Notes: generated by a model from the letters alone, not told the origin. Shown: positions 51,672 to 60,289, counted from the stretch's first letter. The stretch is DNA of 64,000 nt from Achromobacter sp. AONIH1 (GCF_002902905.1 NZ_CP026124.1:5828001-5892000); one strand, 5' to 3'. Numbers and translations are program-made.

Positions 51672-52364
51672 TCACCTCGCGTTCCAGGCCGGGCCGGCCA
51701 GCCACAAGCTGACGCCGCGCGACAGCAGCAGCATGACGCCGTAGATCAGCAGATAGCCCGCGGCGATGGTCAGGAAGCTCTCGTTGGGAACGATGCGCTC
51801 GCTGTTCATCTGCACGCCGGCGGCCACCAGCTCGAACACGGTGATCAGCGACAGCAGCGAGGTGTCCTTGATCAGCACTGCCGTCTGGCCCAGCAGCGGC
51901 GGCAGCGTGTTGGCGAAGGCCTGCGGCAGCACCACGTAGCGCAGGCGCTGGCCGTAGTTCATGCCGCAGGCCTTGGCGCCCTCGACCTGGCCGCGCGGCA
52001 CCGACTCGATGCCGACGCGGATGATCTCGCTCATATAGGCCGCGTGGTGCAGCGTCATCGCCATGATGCCCAGCGCCATCTCGCTCCAGCCCTTGGCGCC
52101 GGGTATCAGCATGGGCACCGCGTAATAGACCAGATAGATCTGCACCAGCAGCGGCGTGGCGCGCACGAACTGCACATAGCCGGCCACCGGCCGCCAGCAG
52201 GGCGCGCGCGGCGACATGCGCGCCAGCGCCAGCGGGATGCCGGCAAGCACGGACAGCGCCAGGCTGGCGCCGGCCGCGATCAGCGTGTTGGCCAGGCCGG
52301 CGGCGAACTGGCCCGCGTACTGGCTGACGATGCGCCAGTTGTAGTAGTCGATCAACCAATCCAT
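51672..52364 (-). CDS. Polar amino acid ABC transporter permease
   Basis: This second HisMQ-type permease (230 aa) has GLANTLIAAGASLALSVLAGIPLALAR and the EAA loop SVPRGQVEGAKACGMNYGQRLRYVVLPQAF. The two permeases form the heterodimeric channel. It lies 24 bp downstream of the substrate-binding protein gene. Confidence 0.92.
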   Translation of the reverse strand: MDWLIDYYNWRIVSQYAGQFAAGLANTLIAAGASLALSVLAGIPLALARMSPRAPCWRPVAGYVQFVRATPLLVQIYLVYYAVPMLIPGAKGWSEMALGIMAMTLHHAAYMSEIIRVGIESVPRGQVEGAKACGMNYGQRLRYVVLPQAFANTLPPLLGQTAVLIKDTSLLSLITVFELVAAGVQMNSERIVPNESFLTIAAGYLLIYGVMLLLSRGVSLWLAGPAWNAR

Positions 52365-52388
52365 GCGCGCTGCCCCTGGCGGACGGCC

Positions 52389-53180
52389 TCAGTGCTCTTT
52401 CTTCCAGTCAGTGGAGTACCAGTACTTCACCTGCTCGGGCAGCGTGTTGTCGGCGGTCTTGAGCGTCTGCCAGTTGTCGAGCCAGAACTTCAGGCGGAAG
52501 GCGTTGGGCGCCACCGCGAAGGCCAGCGGCTCGCGCACCATGATGCCGTCCAGCACGCGCAGGTTGCCGAAGTCCATCAGGAACTGGTTGGCGGTCGACA
52601 TGGACATGATGCCGGCGTCCAGCCGCCCGCTGGACAGCGCCTGGCCGACCGGCGCGCTGCCGCCGGAGAATTCCTTGAGCGTGGCCTTGGGCAGCATCTT
52701 CTTGCCCACTTCAGCGTAGGTGCTGGCGCCCAGCGCGCCCACCGTGACGCCGGCCTTGTCCAGCTCGGCGTAGCGCTTGTAGGGCGAATCCTTCGGCACC
52801 ACGGCCACCGTCTCGGCGTAGAACATCGGCGCCGAGAACAGCACCTGGGCCGCGCGCTGCGGCGTGGGCGTCATGTCCGCCGCCACCATGTCGGCCTTGC
52901 CCGACAGCAACGCGGGGATCAGGCCCTTCCACTCGTAGTCCTGCAGCACCAGCTTCACGCCCAGGTCGTCGGCCATGCGCTGGGCCACCTCGACCGCCAG
53001 GCCGGTGCGCTTGCCGTTCTTGTCCATGAAGCTCATCAGCGGTCCGGAGGTCTGCACCGCCACCCGCAGCTCGCCGCGCTTGATGATGTCGCCCAGCTCG
53101 TCGGCCTGCGCCGGCAGCGCCGCCGACGCCGCCGCCCAGGCCACGCAGGCCGTGCCCAGCCATTGCTTGATCTTGAACAT
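52389..53180 (-). CDS. Periplasmic amino acid-binding protein (ABC transporter)
   Basis: This 263-aa family 3 solute-binding protein has a Sec signal (GTACVAWAAASAALPAQA). The mature type-II binding fold follows, with IIKRGELRVAVQTSGPLMSFMDKNGKRTGLAVEVAQRMADDL and the family's WKGLIPALLSGKADMVAADMT. The ligand is probably a basic or cyclic amino acid such as lysine, arginine or pipecolate, given the linked oxidase and ALDH7. Specificity cannot be read from the sequence. Confidence 0.9.
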   Translation of the reverse strand: MFKIKQWLGTACVAWAAASAALPAQADELGDIIKRGELRVAVQTSGPLMSFMDKNGKRTGLAVEVAQRMADDLGVKLVLQDYEWKGLIPALLSGKADMVAADMTPTPQRAAQVLFSAPMFYAETVAVVPKDSPYKRYAELDKAGVTVGALGASTYAEVGKKMLPKATLKEFSGGSAPVGQALSSGRLDAGIMSMSTANQFLMDFGNLRVLDGIMVREPLAFAVAPNAFRLKFWLDNWQTLKTADNTLPEQVKYWYSTDWKKEH

Positions 53181-53309
53181 GCTCTACCCCTTGAATGTGT
53201 GGTCTGACGTCATTCCGGGCCTGCCATCCGCGCGCCGGCGGCGCCCGGTTTCGCCGGGCCGGCGCGCATGCCGCTCGCTGGCGGCGACTGTATCGGCCTT
53301 GCGCCGCCG

Positions 53310-54062
53310 CTACAGGATCTTCTCCAGGAACGCCCGCGTGCGAGCCTCCCGGGGACTGCCGAACACCTCGGCCGGCGTGCCGGCCTCGATCACGCGGCCG
53401 GCGTCCATGAACAGGGCGCGGTCGGCCACGTCGCGGGCGAAACCCATTTCATGGGTCACCACCGCCATGGTCATGCCGTCGCGCGCCAATGCGCGCATCA
53501 GCTCCAGGATGCCGCCCACGGTCTCGGGATCGAGCGCCGACGTGGCCTCGTCGAACAGCATGAGCTTGGGATCCATGGCCAGCGCGCGCGCGATCGCCAC
53601 GCGCTGCTGCTGGCCGCCGGACAGCTGGCTGGGATAGCGGGCGCCGTAGTCGGCCATGCCGACGCGGCCCAGCAGCTCGCGGGCGTAGCGCTCGGCCTGG
53701 GCGCGGTCGCGGCCGCGCACCACGCGCTGCGGCAGCGCCACGTTGTCGAGCGCGTTGCGATGCTGGAACAGATTGAAGTGCTGGAACACCATGCCCACGT
53801 CGGTGCGCCAGCGATTGATGTCGGTGGCGGGATCGGTCAGGGACACGCCGTCCACCGTGATGGCGCCGCTGTCGATGGTCTCCAGGCCGTTGAGCGTGCG
53901 CAGCAGCGTGCTCTTGCCCGAGCCGGACGGGCCGACCACCACCATGACCTCGCCCCGGCGCAGCTCGCAGTCGATGCCGGCCAGCGCCAGGTAGGCGGGC
54001 TGCCCGTCGCGCCGGTAGGTCTTGGTGACTGCCTGGACTCGCAGCAGGGGTTCAACGGCCAT
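53310..54062 (-). CDS. Amino acid ABC transporter ATP-binding protein
   Basis: This 250-aa ATPase has Walker A GPSGSGKST, a Q-loop (MVFQHFNLFQHR), signature LSGGQQQRVAIARAL, Walker B LMLFDEATSALD and the H-loop VVTHEM. The start is ATG 54062, with GGGAG 6 bp upstream; the in-frame extension to 54173 is rejected. It is the first gene of the minus-strand operon, with the SBP, two permeases, oxidase and regulator following. Confidence 0.93.
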   Translation of the reverse strand: MAVEPLLRVQAVTKTYRRDGQPAYLALAGIDCELRRGEVMVVVGPSGSGKSTLLRTLNGLETIDSGAITVDGVSLTDPATDINRWRTDVGMVFQHFNLFQHRNALDNVALPQRVVRGRDRAQAERYARELLGRVGMADYGARYPSQLSGGQQQRVAIARALAMDPKLMLFDEATSALDPETVGGILELMRALARDGMTMAVVTHEMGFARDVADRALFMDAGRVIEAGTPAEVFGSPREARTRAFLEKIL

Positions 54063-54215
54063 CAATGCTCCCGATCGGGTGACGCGGGATGCGGCGCAAG
54101 CGCGCCGGCATCCGGGGGGTTTCGCATTTACAGCTTGAGTTTCGTATAGTAAATTTTTTTCCGAAATCGCCACTTAGGCATAACCCTGCCCCGCACCGCT
54201 ACCCAAGGAACCGGC
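54063..54215. promoter_or_regulatory. Divergent promoter region between ABC operon and ALDH7 gene
   Basis: This 153-bp stretch has an AT-rich core at 54135-54168, TTGAGTTTCGTATAGTAAAT, and CCGAAA at 54161, making TTTCG...CGAAA arms around it. It must hold promoters for both operons. The TTTCG/CGAAA dyad is a candidate operator for the XRE-cupin regulator. Position only; not confirmed. Confidence 0.45.
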
Positions 54216-55718
54216 ATGGACACTTCATCTGACATCCTGCGCGCGCTCGGACTCGATCCGGCCGCGCTCACCGGCGGCACGCTGGCCGCGCGCAGTCCCA
54301 TCGACGGCGCCGAGCTGGCGCGGGTGCGCGAACACAGCGTGGCCCAGGCGCATGCCGCCATCACCCGCGCCCGTCAGGCCAGCCTGGCCTGGCGCGACGT
54401 GCCGGCGCCGCGCCGTGGCGAGCTGCTGCGCCTGTTCGGCGAAACCCTGCGCGGCCACAAGCGCGAGCTGGGCCGGCTGGTGAGCCTGGAGGCCGGCAAG
54501 ATCCTGGCCGAGGGCGAAGGCGAAGTGCAGGAAATGATCGACATCTGCGACTTCGCCGTGGGCCTGTCGCGCCAGCTGTACGGCCTGACCATCGCCTCCG
54601 AGCGTCCCGGCCACCGCATGATGGAGACCTGGCATCCGCTGGGCGTGGTGGGCGTGATCAGCGCCTTCAACTTCCCGGTGGCCGTGTGGTCCTGGAACGC
54701 CGCGCTGGCGCTGGTCTGCGGCAATGCCGTGGTGTGGAAGCCGTCGGAGAAAACGCCCCTGACCGCGCTGGCCTGCCAGGCGCTGTTCGCGCAGGCCGCG
54801 CAGCGCTTCGGCGATGCGCCGGCGGGACTTTCCGAAGTGCTGATCGGCGGCCGCGAGATCGGCGAGGCGCTGGTCGATTCGCATGCCGTCGCCCTGGTGT
54901 CGGCCACCGGCTCGACCCGCATGGGCCGCCAGGTCGGCCCGCGCGTGGCGCAGCGCTTCGGCCGCGTGCTGCTGGAGCTGGGCGGCAACAACGCCATCAT
55001 CGTCGGCCCCAGCGCCGACCTGGACATGGCCGCGCGCGGCATCGTCTTCGGCGCCATCGGCACGGCCGGCCAGCGCTGCACCAGCACGCGCCGCCTGATC
55101 GTGCACGACAGCGTGGCCGACGAGCTGCTGCGCCGCCTGCACCAGGCCTACGCCAGCGCCCCCATCGGCAATCCGCTGGACGCCGGCACGCTGGTCGGCC
55201 CGCTGATCGACCGCGCTTCCTACGACGCGATGCAGTCGGCGCTCAAGGCCGCGGTCGAACAGGGCGGCAAGGTCACCGGCGGCGAGCGCGCGCTGGCCGA
55301 ACAGTATCCCGACGCCTGGTACGTGCGCCCCGCCATCGCCGAGATGCCGGGCCAGACCGACGTGGTCTGCCACGAGACCTTCGCGCCCATCCTCTACGTG
55401 ATCCGCTACACCGACTTCGCCCAGGCCCTGGCGCTGAACAACGCCGTGCCGCAAGGCCTGTCCTCGGCCATCTTCACCAACGACCTGCGCGAAGCCGAGA
55501 CCTTCCTGTCGGCCTCGGGCTCGGACTGCGGCATCGCCAACGTCAACATCGGCACCTCGGGCGCCGAGATCGGCGGCGCGTTCGGCGGCGAGAAGGAAAC
55601 CGGCGGCGGCCGCGAATCGGGCTCGGACGCGTGGCGCAACTACATGCGCCGCGCCACCAACACCATCAACTACTCGCGCCAGCTGCCGCTGGCCCAGGGC
55701 ATCAAGTTCGGCGAATAG
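54216..55718 (+). CDS. amaB: ALDH7-type L-2-aminoadipate semialdehyde dehydrogenase (AmaB-like)
   Basis: This 500-aa NAD-dependent aldehyde dehydrogenase of the ALDH7/antiquitin group has SPIDGAELARVREHS, FNFPVAVWSWNAALALVCGN, catalytic Cys288 (TAGQRCTSTRR) and Glu254 (LELGGNNA). The C-terminal IGGAFGGEKETGGGRESGSDAWRNYM is a hallmark of this group. In P. putida, AmaB converts the semialdehyde in equilibrium with piperideine-6-carboxylate to 2-aminoadipate in lysine breakdown. It is divergent from the ABC transporter/oxidase operon. Confidence 0.9.
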   Translation: MDTSSDILRALGLDPAALTGGTLAARSPIDGAELARVREHSVAQAHAAITRARQASLAWRDVPAPRRGELLRLFGETLRGHKRELGRLVSLEAGKILAEGEGEVQEMIDICDFAVGLSRQLYGLTIASERPGHRMMETWHPLGVVGVISAFNFPVAVWSWNAALALVCGNAVVWKPSEKTPLTALACQALFAQAAQRFGDAPAGLSEVLIGGREIGEALVDSHAVALVSATGSTRMGRQVGPRVAQRFGRVLLELGGNNAIIVGPSADLDMAARGIVFGAIGTAGQRCTSTRRLIVHDSVADELLRRLHQAYASAPIGNPLDAGTLVGPLIDRASYDAMQSALKAAVEQGGKVTGGERALAEQYPDAWYVRPAIAEMPGQTDVVCHETFAPILYVIRYTDFAQALALNNAVPQGLSSAIFTNDLREAETFLSASGSDCGIANVNIGTSGAEIGGAFGGEKETGGGRESGSDAWRNYMRRATNTINYSRQLPLAQGIKFGE

Positions 55719-55796
55719 GGACGGCGCGCCGAACGGGATACGAAAGCCGTGTTGCACTTGCCCATAGTCTTTTACACATGACGCAGGCATCACGCT

Positions 55797-55892
55797 GCGG
55801 GGCCGCGCGGAGCCGGCTTTGCCGGTCCGCGGCGGCGCCCCCTGGAGTGGGCCGCCCAGCTGGGGGAGCGCGTAGCGCTTCGGGGGTGGGCC
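55797..55892. repeat. Intergenic repeat-like GC-rich block with hairpins
   Basis: This 96-bp sequence contains CCGGC-TTT-GCCGG (55813-55825) and AGCGC-GTA-GCGCT (55867-55879), plus the phrase GGGGGAGCGCGTAGCGCTTC, which I recognise as a common interspersed element in Bordetella/Achromobacter-like genomes. Only one copy is in the window, so repetitiveness is from memory, not shown here. It precedes the pldA promoter. Confidence 0.5.
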
Positions 55893-55939
55893 TTTCTCTT
55901 AATGCTACATTGCCTCGTCCCCTCAATCCGTCCCGCCCC

Positions 55940-57226
55940 ATGAGCTTCCACCGCCCGAGCCACGCCCTCCCCGCCCTGCACGTCCTGTCCGCCGCCCTGG
56001 CGCTGGGCATGGCCGGCACGGCCACGGCCGGCGTGTCCTACCGACTGGACCGCCCTTCGGCCGCCCCCGGCGACACCGTCACCATCGAGGCGGTCTACTT
56101 CAACGAAGGCAATGCCCGCGCCACCTGGGAGGCGCCGCCGGAACTGGTGCTGCAATGGCGCGGCCAGGACGGCCAGATCGTGCGCAGCCTGGCCCGCCTG
56201 CAGGGCGGGCAGGCGCGCTACAGCGTGCCGGTGAACAACTTCGCGCGCCTGGCCTGGTCGGCCGAGGTGCCCGCCAGCGCGCGCGGGCTGCAGGCCGTTT
56301 CCATCGAGGGCCAGCCCGCCATGATGGCGCTGGACGCCACCGGCCGCGACAGCGGCACGCTGGCCAGCACGCCTGCTCAGGGTCCGGTGGTGGACGCGCG
56401 CAGCGGCCAGCCCGTGCCCGCGCCCGAAGTCGCCGCCGCCGGCGCCTCGCCGCAGGGCGGCCCCTCGCCCGACGCGTCCGCCGCGCCCGGCCAGGCGGAC
56501 GCCTTCTCGCGCTTTCGCAGCGCGATATCCGAATACAAGCCCGTGTATTTCGACATCGGCACGCGCGGCAAGACCACCGCGCGCTTCCAGATCAGCGCCA
56601 AGTACCGCCTCTTCAGCCCGGCCGCCAACCGGCCCGCGAACTGGTACGAGAATTTCTATCTGGGATACACCCAGACCTCGCTCTGGGATCTGCAGAGCGA
56701 CTCGATGCCCTTCATCGACACCACCTTCAATCCCAGCGTGTTCTGGCTGTCCGACAATCTCTGGTCCTCGGAAAGCCAGAACTGGCGCCTGGGGGTGAAC
56801 GTCGGCGCGGAGCACAATTCGAACGGCAAGGACGGCCCCGATTCGCGCTCGGTCAACGACGGCTATGTCGAACCGCGTTTCCACTATCGCCTCGACAGTG
56901 GCAGCACGCTGACCTTCGCGCCCAGGATCAAGGCCTATTTCGGCGTGGCCAGCGAGAACCCGGACTACGCCGACTACGCCGGCCGCATCGACTGGCAGCT
57001 GCGCTGGGCCCAGGACAACGGCGCCGTGGTCACGGCCCTGTACCGGCAGGGCGACCAGCAGCGCCGCACGACCCAGCTGGACTTCGCCTGGCCGCTGCAG
57101 CGCACCTGGCTGAACATGAACGGCTACCTGCACCTGCAGTATTTCAACGGCTACGGCGAAACGCTGCTGGGCTACAACCGGCGCGAGGACTCGCAGTTCC
57201 GCGTGGGCCTGTCCATCGTGCCCTGA
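55940..57226 (+). CDS. pldA: Outer membrane phospholipase A (OMPLA)
   Basis: This Ca2+-dependent outer-membrane phospholipase removes misplaced phospholipids from the outer leaflet. The signal peptide is AALALGMAGTATA. The OMPLA barrel (about residues 190-428) contains YKPVYFDIGTR, SKYRLFSP, WYENFYLGYTQTSLWDL and the catalytic His292-Asn-Ser294 in EHNSNGKDG. Unlike the E. coli enzyme (about 289 aa), this one has an extra roughly 160-residue Pro/Ala-rich and beta-like N-terminal part (PSAAPGDTVTIEAVYFNEG). ATG 55940 is used though its ribosome binding site is weak. Confidence 0.9.
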   Translation: MSFHRPSHALPALHVLSAALALGMAGTATAGVSYRLDRPSAAPGDTVTIEAVYFNEGNARATWEAPPELVLQWRGQDGQIVRSLARLQGGQARYSVPVNNFARLAWSAEVPASARGLQAVSIEGQPAMMALDATGRDSGTLASTPAQGPVVDARSGQPVPAPEVAAAGASPQGGPSPDASAAPGQADAFSRFRSAISEYKPVYFDIGTRGKTTARFQISAKYRLFSPAANRPANWYENFYLGYTQTSLWDLQSDSMPFIDTTFNPSVFWLSDNLWSSESQNWRLGVNVGAEHNSNGKDGPDSRSVNDGYVEPRFHYRLDSGSTLTFAPRIKAYFGVASENPDYADYAGRIDWQLRWAQDNGAVVTALYRQGDQQRRTTQLDFAWPLQRTWLNMNGYLHLQYFNGYGETLLGYNRREDSQFRVGLSIVP

Positions 57227-57250
57227 GGCCCGGCGGCCCATGCCGGCTCG

Positions 57251-57292
57251 CGTTGCGGCCCGCGCGCCCTTCAAGGCGCGCGGGCCGCAACG
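57251..57292. terminator. Perfect 18-bp stem bidirectional terminator
   Basis: The arms 57251-57268 and 57275-57292 are exact inverted copies of an 18-bp GC-rich sequence starting CGTTGCGGCC, with loop CTTCAA. It lies between the convergent pldA and pdxY stops (25 bp after pldA, 4 bp from the pdxY stop). CTTTCATT follows on the plus strand; it probably serves both genes. Confidence 0.75.
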
Positions 57293-57295
57293 CTT

Positions 57296-58156
57296 TCATT
57301 CCACCGCCAGCTCTTCCCAGCCCAGCTCGCGCGTGCGCGCCAGCGCCTCGGTGACTTGCCGCGCCGCATCGCGCGCGGCCTCGGCCAGGGGCTGGCCGGC
57401 CAGCAGCGCGGCGGTGATCGCGGCCATGAATACGTCGCCGGTGCCATGCACCGACGGCGGAATGGCGATCTCCGGATGGCTGACCACCGTGACCTCATCG
57501 CGCGTCACCACGGCCAGGCGCAGCGTGCCGGGCTCGGCCTGGGCCGGCGCGGCGCTGGTGGCCACGATCCAGCGCGGGCCGCGCGCGATCAGTTCGCGGG
57601 CGGCGGCGACCACCTCGTCCAGCGAGCCCAGCTTGCGGCCGACCAGCAGCTCCAGCTCGAAATGATTGGGCGTCATGCCGTCGGCATGCGGCACCAGCAG
57701 GTCGCGGTATTGCGCGACCAGGCCCTCGTTCACGTACAGCCCGTCGTTGCGGTCGCCCATGACCGGATCGATATGCACCTGGATGTCGGGCCGGGCGGCG
57801 CGCAGCGCCGGCAGCCAGCGCGCCAGCGCGTCCGCCTGGGCCGGCTGGCCCAGGTAGCCGCAGACCACGGCCCGCGCCACGCGCGTCACGCCCCGGTCTT
57901 CCAGACCCTGCAACAGGCCGTCGAACCAATCCATGGGCACGGCCCCGCCGTGCAGCGTCGGATAGTGCGGCGTGTTGCTCAGGATCACGGTGGGCACGGC
58001 CAGCGCGCGCCAACCGGCCTTGCGGAACACCGGCATGGCGGCGTTGTTGCCGACGCAGCCATAGACGACCTGGGATTGGATGGAAATGATGTCCACCTGG
58101 ACGGTGGCGGCGGGCAGCGCTGCGCCTGGCGTTGGGGCAGCGGAAGTTGCGGTCAT
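57296..58156 (-). CDS. pdxY: Pyridoxal kinase (PdxY)
   Basis: This 286-aa ribokinase-fold enzyme phosphorylates pyridoxal to PLP in vitamin B6 salvage. Features are VDIISIQSQVVYGCVGNNAA, VPTVILSNTPHYPTLHG, HIDPVMGDRNDGLYVNEG, MTPNHFELELLVG and the anion hole with the catalytic Asp in SVHGTGDVFMA. Length and order match PdxY rather than PdxK. The start, ATG 58156, has GAGGAG about 9 bp upstream. Confidence 0.93.
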   Translation of the reverse strand: MTATSAAPTPGAALPAATVQVDIISIQSQVVYGCVGNNAAMPVFRKAGWRALAVPTVILSNTPHYPTLHGGAVPMDWFDGLLQGLEDRGVTRVARAVVCGYLGQPAQADALARWLPALRAARPDIQVHIDPVMGDRNDGLYVNEGLVAQYRDLLVPHADGMTPNHFELELLVGRKLGSLDEVVAAARELIARGPRWIVATSAAPAQAEPGTLRLAVVTRDEVTVVSHPEIAIPPSVHGTGDVFMAAITAALLAGQPLAEAARDAARQVTEALARTRELGWEELAVE

Positions 58157-58233
58157 GCTGCAAGCTCCTCGGGGGAACGGATAGGGGATCGCCGCCAGCC
58201 GGCGGCGTCCGCTTATTCTAGTCCCGCCCCCGG

Positions 58234-58722
58234 CTACTCTCCCGGCCGGGCCGTGACCAGCCAGCCGGCGCCATCCAGCACGGCGCTGTCCAGCCCCGTC
58301 AGATGCGGCAGATAGGGATAGGCCAGCGCCGACACGATCTGGCATTGCGCCAGCTGCGGGTGCTCGGCATTGAGCAGGTACTGCAGGCCGCCCGCCGCCG
58401 AGGGCACGCGCAGCAGCGCGGTCTCGCCGCGCGCCAGCCAGGCATTGCCCAGCGCGCGCGTGGCCTGCAGGTCGGTGAGCCAGTTGGCCGGCGCATCGCT
58501 GTCCTGTATCGCGCTCTCCGGCGCGACGACCTCCAGCAGGAAGTAATGGCGCGGCAGCGCGCGCGGGTGCGCCACCTCGGCCTGGGCCAGCCGCGCGAAC
58601 ACGGCGGCGGCCGGACTGGCGTCCAGCACCACCACCGGCGCGCCGGGGCCATGCCAGCGGCCTGGCGGCCTCCCGCGGGGCCGCAGGTCCTGGCTGTTGC
58701 TCAAGCGCCAAAGCGCGATCAT
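58234..58722 (-). CDS. RES-domain toxin-like protein (active-site glutamate apparently replaced)
   Basis: This 162-aa RES-family protein, of the group that degrades or modifies NAD+ (MbcT/ParT type), begins WRLSNSQDLRPRG. Its Arg22 is in GRWHGPGAPVVV, and a Ser at 108 is in LLRVPSAAGG followed by NAEHPQ. In the usual pattern S-x-A-L-A-L-L-E the glutamate position is Ala43 here (SPAAAVFARLAQ), so the catalytic Glu appears absent; Glu49 nearby may compensate. It overlaps the upstream DUF2384 gene as ATGA, giving an antitoxin-then-toxin order. Confidence 0.75.
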   Translation of the reverse strand: MIALWRLSNSQDLRPRGRPPGRWHGPGAPVVVLDASPAAAVFARLAQAEVAHPRALPRHYFLLEVVAPESAIQDSDAPANWLTDLQATRALGNAWLARGETALLRVPSAAGGLQYLLNAEHPQLAQCQIVSALAYPYLPHLTGLDSAVLDGAGWLVTARPGE

Positions 58723-59213
58723 GGGCCGTTTCCTTCGTCTATGTTGACCAGCCATTGCTCGATCATCGCCGCATACCGGCCGTACTGGCACAGCAGCAGC
58801 GGCACCCGGCCGTGCAGGCGACGCTTGGGCTGGCACAGCCAGCGGTGCGCCAGCTCGCGCTCGCCGAAGACCAGCTCGGCCAGCCACGCGACCCGCAGCG
58901 CGCGATAAAGCACGCGCAGATCGGCCAGGTCCAGGCTGGCCTCGCGCGCCGCCTCCCGCGCGCGGCCCGGCTCGGCTTCCGGCACCAGCGGGAACCATCG
59001 GCGCATCTCGTCGGAAAAGGTGGCGCGCAGCGCCTGAATCAGGGCCGCCGCGCTCTGGACGCTGACGGGCGGATCAGCCTGGCCCAGCGCCTGCAGCAGC
59101 CTGTCATCCAGGCGCCGCGCCAACGCGGGCACAGGCTCCGGCGCCTCAGGGCTTGGCGCTCGCGACGGCGCCGCCGGTCGCCGGGGCGGCCGCGGTTTGC
59201 TCGAAGGCGGCAT
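58719..59213 (-). CDS. DUF2384 (Xre/MbcA/ParS) antitoxin-like protein
   Basis: The C-terminal 50 residues hold the MbcA/ParS/Xre-antitoxin pattern: LVFGERELAHRWLCQPKRRLHGRVPLLLC. The N-terminal part is Pro/Ala/Ser-rich (KPRPPRRPAAPSRAPSPEAPEP) followed by a helical region, with no clear HTH. The start is uncertain: 59213 (MPPSSKPR) or 59228/59249, all overlapping the 3' end of the isomerase gene by up to about 100 bp; GTG 59132 is a non-overlapping alternative. It is coupled to the RES gene. Confidence 0.65.
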   Translation of the reverse strand: MPPSSKPRPPRRPAAPSRAPSPEAPEPVPALARRLDDRLLQALGQADPPVSVQSAAALIQALRATFSDEMRRWFPLVPEAEPGRAREAAREASLDLADLRVLYRALRVAWLAELVFGERELAHRWLCQPKRRLHGRVPLLLCQYGRYAAMIEQWLVNIDEGNGP

Positions 59214-60192
59214 TGAGGGCCGCGCCATCGATACTGACGGTTCCCGCATTCAGCAAGCCCTCCAGATAAGCGCGCGCGGCAAGTTCCTGACGCTGGCTGC
59301 GCAGCGCGGCGCGCAGTTCGCCCTTGACCTGATCGAACGGAGTCACGCTGGCCGGACGCAGGTCCGCCAGCTTCAGGATATGAAAGCCCGCGGCGGACTG
59401 CACCGGGGCCGACACGTCGCCGGTCTTGAGTTGCTCGACCGCCGGGCGCATCTCCGGCGTCAGCTGGGCCAGCGGCAAAAAGCCGATGTCGCCGCCCTGT
59501 TCGCGGCTGCTGGCATCCTGCGAATTGGCGCGCGCCAGCGCGGCGAAATCGGCCTTGGGAGCCTGGGCCCGCTTGACCAGTTCCTGCGCCTGCTTGCGCG
59601 CGGCGGCCACGGCCTCGGCGTCGCCCAGCGGGGCCGGCAGGAAGATCTGGCTGACGCGGTACAGCGCGGGCTGGGCCAACTGCGGCTTGGCGCGCTCATA
59701 CGCGGAGGCCAGGTCGGCCTCGGTCGGATAGTCGTCGGGCGCGCGGCTGACGGATTCCAGGTAGCTCTGCATCAGGATCTGTTCCTGCGCCGCCTGGAAA
59801 GCGCGCTTGACCTCGGGCTTGTCCTGCCACCCCTGCACCCGCGCCTGTTCGATCAAGGCCTTCTCGGCGAGCCGGGCGCGCAGCCATTGATCCAGGCCCG
59901 CGCGATTGTCCTTGAGCTGCGCGCGCGCCTGCGGCGGCAGCGCCTGCAGCTGGCGCTGCAGCTCGTCCCGATCCACCTGCACCGCGCCCAGCGTGGCCAC
60001 GGCCGGCGGTTTGACGCCGGCGGCGGGCGCGGCGGCCGCCGCCGGCTTGGCGGCGGCTTGCGGCGCGGGCTTGCTTTCGCTGCTCTGGGCGGGACTGCCG
60101 CGCATCAGCGCGACCGCGCCGGCCGCGCCGGCGACCAGCAGCACGGCGGCGGCGATACGGACTTTCGTGGGCTGTTTCAGGATGCTGTTCAT
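59146..60192 (-). CDS. PpiC/parvulin-type peptidyl-prolyl isomerase (EpsD/SurA-like), membrane-anchored
   Basis: This 348-aa protein has an N-terminal membrane anchor (VRIAAAVLLVAGAAGAVALM), an Ala/Pro linker, a SurA-like chaperone helix region (VQVDRDELQRQLQALPPQAR) and a parvulin domain. The latter has YRVSQIFLPAPLGDAEAV, FAALARANSQDASSREQGGDIGFLPL and VSAPVQSAAGFHILKL. It likely assists folding of exported proteins, possibly the porin upstream. Start ATG 60192 has GAGA 7 bp upstream; the GTG at 60204 is rejected. The antitoxin gene begins inside its 3' end. Confidence 0.85.
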   Translation of the reverse strand: MNSILKQPTKVRIAAAVLLVAGAAGAVALMRGSPAQSSESKPAPQAAAKPAAAAAPAAGVKPPAVATLGAVQVDRDELQRQLQALPPQARAQLKDNRAGLDQWLRARLAEKALIEQARVQGWQDKPEVKRAFQAAQEQILMQSYLESVSRAPDDYPTEADLASAYERAKPQLAQPALYRVSQIFLPAPLGDAEAVAAARKQAQELVKRAQAPKADFAALARANSQDASSREQGGDIGFLPLAQLTPEMRPAVEQLKTGDVSAPVQSAAGFHILKLADLRPASVTPFDQVKGELRAALRSQRQELAARAYLEGLLNAGTVSIDGAALNAAFEQTAAAPATGGAVASAKP

Positions 60193-60289
60193 GGTCTGTC
60201 TCACAAGCTGGCAAGCGCTCGCGGCGGGCGGCGGACACGGACCGGATCCGCCATCGCGGACGCCGGCCCGGGGCGCCGCCCCGCGGGCC

